From Symbiopectobacterium purcellii (GTDB taxonomy: Bacteria > Pseudomonadota > Gammaproteobacteria > Enterobacterales > Enterobacteriaceae), in the NCBI RefSeq assembly GCF_019797845.1, contig NZ_CP081864.1, positions 1,488,001-1,552,000 of the forward strand: 64,000 nucleotides of DNA. The letters run 5' to 3'. A program made the position numbers and the translations under genes. Below are positions 58,421-64,000 of the stretch, piece after piece. The stretch's first letter is position 1, and each line of letters opens with the position of its first letter. Below the pieces are notes generated by a model, which saw only the letters and a program-made list of their open reading frames with translations, was not told the DNA's origin and made no database searches.

Positions 58421-58876
58421 TCAGAACTGGATTCCTGCGGCGTCATCAAGTGCCGCACGCCGTTGTTTTTGTTGGATCATGGTGTCGATATCATCGCGGT
58501 TGACCAGATGTAGCGCCTTGGTGGGGCACACCTGAACACACGCCGGGCCAGCAGCGCGTTCCTGACACAGATCGCATTTATGTGCTTCGGCTTTCATCCC
58601 ACTCCCCATCAACTGATGATGGCTGATTCTGACGACCGGTTTACTGATCACGGTCATGGCACCGTTGGGGCACACATTGGCACACGGGGCGTCTTCACAA
58701 TGGCGGCATTGAACGGTGGTGCTGACATCAAGGCTCTTTACCACCGTGAGACGCGGTGCGAACTGCGTTGCACTGAGCGATGCCGTATTGCCATCGCCGT
58801 GGGCCAGCACGCAAGCGACTTCGCAGGTGCGACAACCGATACATCTTTTGGAATCTGCAATAACGAACCGGTTCAT
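58421..58876 (-). CDS. hydN: HydN, 4Fe-4S ferredoxin of the formate hydrogenlyase system
   Basis: 151 residues from 58876 (MNRFVIADSKRCIGCRTCEVAC; GGAGAG upstream; a Met ten codons earlier lacks a ribosome site). Four groups of cysteines for 4Fe-4S clusters: CIGCRTCEVAC, CRHCEDAPCANVCP, CDLCQERAAGPACVQVCP. HydN is thought to pass electrons from FdhF or support its maturation. It is the first gene of the hydN-fdhF operon. Confidence 0.93.
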   Translation of the reverse strand: MNRFVIADSKRCIGCRTCEVACVLAHGDGNTASLSATQFAPRLTVVKSLDVSTTVQCRHCEDAPCANVCPNGAMTVISKPVVRISHHQLMGSGMKAEAHKCDLCQERAAGPACVQVCPTKALHLVNRDDIDTMIQQKQRRAALDDAAGIQF

Positions 58877-59410
58877 GACGGGCTCTCCTTCCTCGGCTCT
58901 GTACATAACGTGGGTGTCGACACTTTGCGGGTGTCGGCGGATCGCCCTACATAAAGCAGGGTTTATGCCAACCTGATAATAAAAATTTAATGTATTGATT
59001 GATATATTAAAAATAAGATGATGTTGGGTGTCGACATTCGGTGACGACGCGACTCAAGGGACATTTCGGCAGATTTGACGATGGCAATGACGGGAGAAAA
59101 AGCGTTTTATGTAATTTACCTCACATTTCTTTATTCACTGCCTATACTTCAAAAGGGTGCGCGTAATGGACTCGGCGTGCATTTTTTATAAAAAAGGGTT
59201 TCTTATTTAACGGTGTTCTCATTGACCGATATTCCGGTGCAGACAGGCTTTCAGGGCGCATGTCTGAAACTCGGTAATGTTTCCTGCTGACTCCTGTCGG
59301 TGGGTCTGACTATATGACGGCGATTCAACCTCCTTCCGTTTTTCGGTGCAGCGCTGTGCCCGTGGGCTTGCCTGTCACTGATGTATGGGAAGGCATGATG
59401 GAGTGGTGAT
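58877..59410. promoter_or_regulatory. hydN-mcp divergent region with candidate FhlA sites
   Basis: No gene in these 530 bases. GGGTGTCGACA occurs twice (58912-58922, close to hydN, and 59026-59036). The second is followed by TTCGGTGACGAC, so TGTCG-N8-TGACG (59029-59046) resembles the FhlA upstream site as I recall it (TGTCG...TGACA) and lies about 80-90 bases upstream of the predicted transcription start at about 58944. I see no convincing flagellar promoter before the chemoreceptor gene; ACCGATAT at 59225-59232 lacks its -35 partner. Confidence 0.5.
58955..58972 (-). promoter_or_regulatory. Sigma-54 promoter of hydN-fdhF
   Basis: On the minus strand TTGGCATAAACCCTGCTT: GG and GC separated by exactly ten bases, as in the -24/-12 consensus TGGCAC-N5-TTGC. 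About 80 bases before the hydN start, a normal leader length, and next to a gene for a sigma-54 activator. Confidence 0.75.
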
Positions 59411-61090
59411 ATGAGCTTTCTGAAGAACATCAGTATAAGAGTCATGGTGTTGATGATTGTGGCGTTTCTCTTGGCAATCTGGGGGGGAGCATCCGGCTAT
59501 AGCCTGTACTCTCTGCAACAGGCGACCCAGCTTATCGCGCAAAGTGAAGTGCAAAGAAAGAGCCATGCGCAACTGCTCTACGGTGTTGAACAATCTTTTC
59601 GCGCCATGACAACGCTTGAACAGGCAGCAAGCTACACGCTGAACAGTGACGTGGAAAATGCCCGGCAGGCGCTGGCACAGGCACAACCGGCGATCGCAAA
59701 TGTGAAATCCTCGCTGGAGGCGTTCAAAAACGGCGCTCACGGGGATGTTACGCCCGCTGCCATTGAGGGCGTGGTTCGCACCTGGTCGGCACTGGTGACT
59801 GTTGCACTGGAGCCGTTACAGCAAGCGTTACAGCAAAATGAGCCGGACGCATTGCGGCAGCGTCTGAGTCAAACCTACCCCGTGGTGCATGCCTTTGGTG
59901 ATGAGATAAAACGCTATACCGATCAGGTTGCCGCATCGCCAGCCATTAGCGAAGCGCAAGGCCACCATGAGAATAACCGTAATGCACTGATTGCTGCCTT
60001 GCTGGTGGGGGTGTTGGCACTGCTTTTCACTGAATATTATCTGAAAAACTATTTGGTGACGCCGATCAGCGTGCTGAAATCCCATCTGGCACAGTTAACG
60101 GCGGGGCGTTTGGGTTATGAACTGACCGAGTTTGGCCGTAACTGTGCAGGCCGTCTGATCCCCGATATCAAACTGCTACAGAAAACCTTGCGCGATACCG
60201 TCACTGCTATCCGACAAGGTGCAAGCGTGGTGCAGGATCGCACGGCCAACATCAAGGAAGGGAACGATAGCCTTTCCTCGCGCACTGAGCAGCAGGCGGC
60301 GGCGCTACAACAGACTGCTGCCAGCATGGAACAGATGAGTGCGACGGTAAAACAGAATACCGAAAATGTGCATCAGGCGCGTCGTTTGGCACAAGATGCG
60401 TCAAACATGGCGAAACGTGGTGGTGATATCAGCAAAAATGTGATGCAAACCATGAACGATATCAGCGCCAGTTCGCGCAAGATCTCTGATATTAACACCG
60501 TGATTAATGGCATCGCGTTCCAGACCAATATCTTGGCGCTCAATGCGGCGGTGGAAGCGGCGCGGGCCGGTGAACAGGGCAAGGGGTTTGCCGTGGTGGC
60601 CGGCGAGGTGCGTAGTCTGGCACAGCGCAGTGCGCAGGCAGCGAAAGAGATTGAAGCACTGATTGCAGAATCGGTGACGCGAGTGTCAGCCGGGGCCAGC
60701 CAGGTTCAGCAATCCGGTGAAGCCATGAGCGGCATTATCGAGTCCGTGAGCCACGTGAATGATGTTATCAGTGAAATTGCGGCAGCGACGGAAGAGCAGA
60801 GTCACGGTATTTCGCAAATCAGCCAAACGGTGCATGAAATGGATCGTGTGACGCAGCAGAATGCGGCGCTGGTGGTGCAATCGGCTGAAGCGGCGGCTGA
60901 GCTGGAAGATGAAGCCGATGGCTTGTTGGCGGCAGTTGATGTGTTCCATCTGACGGAATCGGCCCCTGAATCCCGACAAACACAGAGCGTCATCAAACCC
61001 GTGGTAAAACGGCCTGGCGTTGCGTCTCGGCCTACCGCGCTGCTTACCAGTGGACAGAACGCGGCGCATGGCGGCTGGGAGAAATTCTAA
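59411..61090 (+). CDS. Methyl-accepting chemotaxis protein
   Basis: 559 residues: first membrane helix ([23 protein letters not shown]), a four-helix periplasmic sensor (about 35-185), second helix ([21 protein letters not shown]), HAMP, then a signalling domain with the conserved hairpin tip [33 protein letters not shown]. The C-terminus GGWEKF fits the NWETF-type pentapeptide that tethers CheR/CheB, so it is a high-abundance type receptor. Ligand unknown. Its place within the formate hydrogenlyase region, between hydN and hycI, could mean attraction to fermentation substrates such as formate, but that is only suggestion. A bidirectional terminator follows. Confidence 0.95.
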   Translation: MSFLKNISIRVMVLMIVAFLLAIWGGASGYSLYSLQQATQLIAQSEVQRKSHAQLLYGVEQSFRAMTTLEQAASYTLNSDVENARQALAQAQPAIANVKSSLEAFKNGAHGDVTPAAIEGVVRTWSALVTVALEPLQQALQQNEPDALRQRLSQTYPVVHAFGDEIKRYTDQVAASPAISEAQGHHENNRNALIAALLVGVLALLFTEYYLKNYLVTPISVLKSHLAQLTAGRLGYELTEFGRNCAGRLIPDIKLLQKTLRDTVTAIRQGASVVQDRTANIKEGNDSLSSRTEQQAAALQQTAASMEQMSATVKQNTENVHQARRLAQDASNMAKRGGDISKNVMQTMNDISASSRKISDINTVINGIAFQTNILALNAAVEAARAGEQGKGFAVVAGEVRSLAQRSAQAAKEIEALIAESVTRVSAGASQVQQSGEAMSGIIESVSHVNDVISEIAAATEEQSHGISQISQTVHEMDRVTQQNAALVVQSAEAAAELEDEADGLLAAVDVFHLTESAPESRQTQSVIKPVVKRPGVASRPTALLTSGQNAAHGGWEKF

Positions 61091-61100
61091 TCGGAAAAAT

Positions 61101-61128
61101 AACGCCCTGCGTATTGCAGGGCGTTTTG
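61101..61128. terminator. Bidirectional terminator between mcp and hycI
   Basis: Perfect 10-bp stem AACGCCCTGC/GCAGGGCGTT (61101-61110 with 61116-61125), loop GTATT, followed by TTTG on the plus strand and TTATTTTT on the minus strand. Confidence 0.85.
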
Positions 61129-61170
61129 TGTTCAATGTTTATACCCGTAACCGCCGGTAGCCGTAAAGGC

Positions 61171-61695
61171 TTACAATCGCGGGAAGCCGCCGTCACCCTG
61201 CCAGTGAGGTAATTGCTGATAAATCTGCTCTACAGCCTGTGTCACCGCCCGGTTGACCGGGCAGTAAAACGCCACCAGTGCAGGCTGAATGCCGACAAAA
61301 ATCACTTCCGGAATAAACGTTTGCAGCGCATCAATCATAAAGGTGAGCGGCATACTGTGGGTGTTCATCAGCATATCTTCGGCAATGCGTGTCGGATCGA
61401 CGATGCGTATGGCACCCGGCTCGAGCCCCATATCCGTGGCATCGACCACCAACAGGCGCTGCGGCGGCGCGGCACGCAGGCGATGCACCGCGTTTTCCGG
61501 AATGGCACCGCCATCGATGACCGCCCAACCCGCTAGCGGGCTGTGTTGCAACCGCTCGGCGAGCAGTGGCCCTGCGCCATCGTCACCCATCATCACATTG
61601 CCTACCGCCAGCACCATGTTGGGTGCGGAGCACGGCGTATCGGTATCAAGGATATCAAGGGTGTCCAGGCTGGCAAGATGGTCTTCCCAATTCAT
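61171..61695 (-). CDS. hycI: Hydrogenase maturation protease HycI
   Basis: 174 residues. Cleaves the C-terminal peptide of the [NiFe] hydrogenase large subunit after nickel insertion. Family signature VLAVGNVMMGDDGAGPLLAERL with the metal-binding Asp/Glu, VVDATDMGLEPGAIRI, HSMPLTFMIDAL (conserved His) and VIFVGIQPALV. It is about 20 residues longer at the N-terminus than E. coli HycI. Start at 61695 uses GGAGGCG, which overlaps the end of hycH. Last gene of the hydrogenase operon. Confidence 0.95.
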   Translation of the reverse strand: MNWEDHLASLDTLDILDTDTPCSAPNMVLAVGNVMMGDDGAGPLLAERLQHSPLAGWAVIDGGAIPENAVHRLRAAPPQRLLVVDATDMGLEPGAIRIVDPTRIAEDMLMNTHSMPLTFMIDALQTFIPEVIFVGIQPALVAFYCPVNRAVTQAVEQIYQQLPHWQGDGGFPRL

Positions 61696-61698
61696 CGC

Positions 61699-62100
61699 TT
61701 ACGCCTCCACCCGTTTAACCATAAGGTACAGCGCTGACTCCCGCTCTATGGCGGCCAGATAGTCGAGTAGGGTGGCGCTCCAGGGGACGAAACGATCGCT
61801 GTCTCCCAGTGCGCTAAATGCCTGATGCAACAATCGGGTATGTGAACTGTCGAGGGTGATTTCGCCGAATTTCAACAATCCGGCCATTTTGCGTTGTGCG
61901 TCGCCAGTTGGCAGTTGGGCTATCCATGCCTGATAGTCGTCGAGCGGACAAGTCAGCACCGGTTTCAGGCAGTCGATCACCCCGACATGGTGGCCGATGG
62001 CCAGCGAATAATACATCACCTGTTGCGCCTGCTCCGGCACCTTCTCTTTGCTGTCGAGAAATTTTTGGCTCAGTGCGTAAAAGATCGCTTTTCCACTCAT
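61699..62100 (-). CDS. hycH: Formate hydrogenlyase maturation protein HycH/HyfJ
   Basis: 133 residues, small soluble protein required for maturation of the large subunit in E. coli. The pattern [42 protein letters not shown] is typical. Its start overlaps the small-subunit gene by four bases (ATGA) and its stop is three bases from hycI, so the three are translationally coupled. HyfJ is the equivalent name in hydrogenase-4 operons; the two cannot be told apart by length. Confidence 0.92.
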   Translation of the reverse strand: MSGKAIFYALSQKFLDSKEKVPEQAQQVMYYSLAIGHHVGVIDCLKPVLTCPLDDYQAWIAQLPTGDAQRKMAGLLKFGEITLDSSHTRLLHQAFSALGDSDRFVPWSATLLDYLAAIERESALYLMVKRVEA

Positions 62101-62903
62101 AGTGGTCGAACTCCTTTTTGCCAGCCGTGATACTGCGCCAGTAGGCGACGCACGATTTCACTCAGACGCGGATCGTCCTGGTGTGCCAGATAGGCGTTAA
62201 CGCGCGCTTCCAGCATCTCTTGCGGTGATTGGATCAGCAGGTTGATAAATGCGTCGCTGATTTCTCGTCCCTGGCGATAACCCGCCATACGTCTGGCTTC
62301 CCGCTCTAGTTGTACGCGCAAATCCAGCGGCGCATCAGGCAGCAATAGCGCGGCCTGCTCATGTTCGCCTTGTTGCGTGCTGACGCCGTGCAGTTTTTGC
62401 TCCAGCAATACCAGCGCCACGGCAAAGCCGTAAATGGTCGCGGCAGGGGTGGGGGGGCAGCCGGGAATGTACACATCAATCGGCACGATGGTATCGCTGC
62501 CGCCCCATACGCAGTAGAGATCGTGGAAGATACCGCCGCCGCAGCCGCAGGCACCGTAGGAGATACAGATTTTCGGGTCGGGTGCGGATTCATAGGCGCG
62601 CAGCGCCGGGCTGCGCATCGCTCGCGTGACTGCGCCGGTAAACAGCAGAATATCGGCATGGCGCGGTGAGGCCACCACCTTGATGCCAAAACGCTCTGCA
62701 TCAAAAACAGGCGTGATGGCGGAAAAAATTTCAATTTCACAACCGTTACAGCCACCGCAGTCGACACGATAGACGTAATCAGATCGCTGAATATCTTTCA
62801 GCAGCGTTTTCTTTAACTGCTGGGTCTGTTCATCAAGCTGGATGGGCGTGCTGCGCGTATGGACCGATGAAGGTATGTCTACGCCGTTGAGCGGTTCACT
62901 CAT
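62097..62903 (-). CDS. hyfI: [NiFe] hydrogenase small subunit-like protein HyfI/HycG
   Basis: 268 residues, NuoB-like subunit carrying the 4Fe-4S cluster closest to the NiFe site ([14 protein letters not shown], then [15 protein letters not shown] and [10 protein letters not shown] supply the cysteines). Part of the membrane-bound, inward-facing hydrogen-evolving complex. It overlaps hyfH by eight bases and hycH by four. N-terminal 40 residues are not conserved with E. coli. Confidence 0.94.
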   Translation of the reverse strand: MSEPLNGVDIPSSVHTRSTPIQLDEQTQQLKKTLLKDIQRSDYVYRVDCGGCNGCEIEIFSAITPVFDAERFGIKVVASPRHADILLFTGAVTRAMRSPALRAYESAPDPKICISYGACGCGGGIFHDLYCVWGGSDTIVPIDVYIPGCPPTPAATIYGFAVALVLLEQKLHGVSTQQGEHEQAALLLPDAPLDLRVQLEREARRMAGYRQGREISDAFINLLIQSPQEMLEARVNAYLAHQDDPRLSEIVRRLLAQYHGWQKGVRPL

Positions 62904-63477
62904 GGTGGCCCCCTTGACTGAAAGCCGCCGTTGGCGGCGTGATAAAATGCTGGCTCAGCGTTACGTTGCCTTTGTGTGGCATGCTTTGTTTGCGTTTGCA
63001 TTCCGGGCAGGTTTCGAACTGTGTGCGTCGGGCTTCTGCGTCTTCTGCCGACATACCAGCCTGTTGCAACAGGGCTACCGTAAAGGCCACCTCTTTCTCC
63101 GGGGCGAAGGGGCGGTGACACTCATGGCATGCCAACAGCCGAAAGGTGGCCCGCTGGAACAAATCCGCTTTATTGGCGACAGCCATCTCAAACTCTTGTG
63201 ACAGCACGATGGCGCGCGTCGGGCACACTTCCTCACAGCGTCCGCAAAAAATGCAGCGCCCGAGGAACAACTGCCAGGTACGGGTGCCGTTCGCCACATC
63301 GGTTTCCATGGTCAGCGCATTGGCTGGGCAGGCGACGGTACAGGCCGCGCAGGCAATGCACTGCTCGGGGTCGTATTGCGGTTTGCCGCGAAACCCTGCT
63401 GGCACCTCGAGTGGCGCAAACGGGTATTTGACCGTACTGTTGCCCGCGTCGCGCAGGATTTTGAACAGTTTTAACAT
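62896..63477 (-). CDS. hyfH: Hydrogenase ferredoxin-like subunit HyfH/HycF
   Basis: 193 residues, NuoI-like with two 4Fe-4S motifs ([16 protein letters not shown] and [16 protein letters not shown]) and a C-terminal region with two further Cys pairs (CHECHRP and CPECKRK), which could bind zinc or iron. It relays electrons from HydN/FdhF to the small subunit. Twelve bases after the large-subunit gene. Confidence 0.94.
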   Translation of the reverse strand: MLKLFKILRDAGNSTVKYPFAPLEVPAGFRGKPQYDPEQCIACAACTVACPANALTMETDVANGTRTWQLFLGRCIFCGRCEEVCPTRAIVLSQEFEMAVANKADLFQRATFRLLACHECHRPFAPEKEVAFTVALLQQAGMSAEDAEARRTQFETCPECKRKQSMPHKGNVTLSQHFITPPTAAFSQGGHHE

Positions 63478-63489
63478 GGTGTCATCCCT

Positions 63490-64000
63490 CTATTTCAGCG
63501 GCGAACGCGTGCGTTCCAGCCCATAGCGCTCGATCTCTTTATAGGGCACGGTAGTGATTTTCTGCTTGCGCACGTCAATCAGCGTTACCCGATCGGTACA
63601 GGAGTAGCACGGATCCAGGCTGCCGATGATCAGCGGCGCATCGGACACGGTATTACCGCGCAGCATATAGCGCAGCACCGGCCAATTGGCGTAGGTAGCA
63701 GCACGGCAGCGCCAGCGGAACAGTTTCTGATTATCGCCGGTCATGCTCCAGTGCACGTCTTCGCCGCGCGGCGCTTCTGCATACCCCAGTGCAAACTGAT
63801 AAGGTTTATACGCAAACCCTTCAGTCAGCAGCGGACCTTCGGGCAGGTTGTCCAAACCGTATTCCACAATGGCCAGCGAGGTCAGCACTTCGCGAATGCG
63901 CACCAGAACGCGGGAATAGACATCCCCGGCGCTCAGGTGGTGCAGTTCCATTGGCAAATCCAGGTAGGCGGAGTAGGGGTGATCGATACGCATATCGCGT
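63490..64000 (-). CDS. hyfG: [NiFe] hydrogenase large subunit HyfG/HycE, C-terminal part (5' end outside the window)
   Basis: The last 170 residues of the hydrogen-evolving large subunit. The C-terminal nickel ligands are in DPCYSCTDRVT, followed by the extension LIDVRKQKITTVPYKEIERYGLERTRSPLK, which HycI removes. The end YKEIERYG...RSPLK looks closer to HyfG than to HycE from memory. The conserved GEAPRGED-like segment (YAEAPRGEDVHW) is also present. Continues beyond base 64000. Confidence 0.95.
   Translation of the reverse strand, partial: RDMRIDHPYSAYLDLPMELHHLSAGDVYSRVLVRIREVLTSLAIVEYGLDNLPEGPLLTEGFAYKPYQFALGYAEAPRGEDVHWSMTGDNQKLFRWRCRAATYANWPVLRYMLRGNTVSDAPLIIGSLDPCYSCTDRVTLIDVRKQKITTVPYKEIERYGLERTRSPLK

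Noticed and set aside
59210..59240. Flagellar class 3 promoter for the chemoreceptor
   Set aside because: ACCGATAT resembles the -10 element, but no TAAA is found 15 bases upstream.

Overview
The window looks like the chromosome of an enterobacterium, most likely a member of the Pectobacteriaceae (Pectobacterium/Brenneria/Dickeya group). The tRNA-Asn and YajD sequences are almost those of E. coli. The right end carries a formate hydrogenlyase cluster (fhlA, fdhF, hydN and hyf/hyc genes) of the type known from soft-rot enterobacteria. The genus call is inference; the family-level call rests on overall protein similarity recalled from memory.

Layout. 1-3.7 kb: katG (broken by one in-frame stop) and the chemotaxis coupling protein gene cheV. 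4.8-6.7 kb: an AT-rich pair, a large unknown protein followed by a CesT-type secretion chaperone. The protein ends in three 22-residue repeats carrying LPPPP/FPPPP motifs that closely resemble the Ena/VASP-binding repeats of Listeria ActA; I regard it as a candidate type III effector. 6.8-15.4 kb: nhaC, a Fur-type promoter with a TonB-dependent receptor, a SulP transporter (both of these carry one in-frame amber codon), then oxidoreductases and an exported flavodoxin. 16-18 kb: a short inverse autotransporter with proline-rich CxxC repeats, and yajD. 18-22 kb: LysR regulator, racemase, two aldo/keto reductases.

22.3-29.7 kb is a coherent module: exported cupin, exported carboxymuconolactone-decarboxylase-like protein, DUF4405 membrane cytochrome-like protein, exported flavodoxin, a two-component system, a Tat-exported aldo/keto reductase and an exported alpha/beta hydrolase. 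Three promoters in it share one composite operator (CTGACG-N5-CTGACA-N4-TGTCAG, boxes 11 bp apart), so the module is probably one regulon of its own response regulator.

30-49.6 kb is an accessory zone rich in divergent regulator/target pairs (HxlR/SDR, TetR/arginase-like, two MocR proteins, XRE-cupin, Lrp/LysE, several EamA transporters). It contains two further genes interrupted by in-frame ochre codons (arylamine N-acetyltransferase and an unknown gene), an AT-rich LemA/zinc-ribbon pair and at least six copies of a dispersed GTCCGC...GCGGAC palindromic repeat. It is bounded on the right by tRNA-Asn with a textbook promoter and terminator.

49.8-53 kb: a canonical aspartate/glutamate racemase, a divergent LysR regulator and a GltP-type carboxylate symporter. 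53.7-64 kb: the formate hydrogenlyase region. FhlA should activate a sigma-54 promoter in front of hydN-fdhF; FdhF has Cys rather than selenocysteine at position 140; a methyl-accepting chemotaxis protein is inserted; and the 3' part of the hydrogenase operon (large subunit C-terminus, HyfH, HyfI, HycH, HycI) runs off the right edge.

Five genes in the window are broken by a single in-frame stop with the reading frame otherwise intact, which points to recent gene decay or to base-call errors in the assembly.
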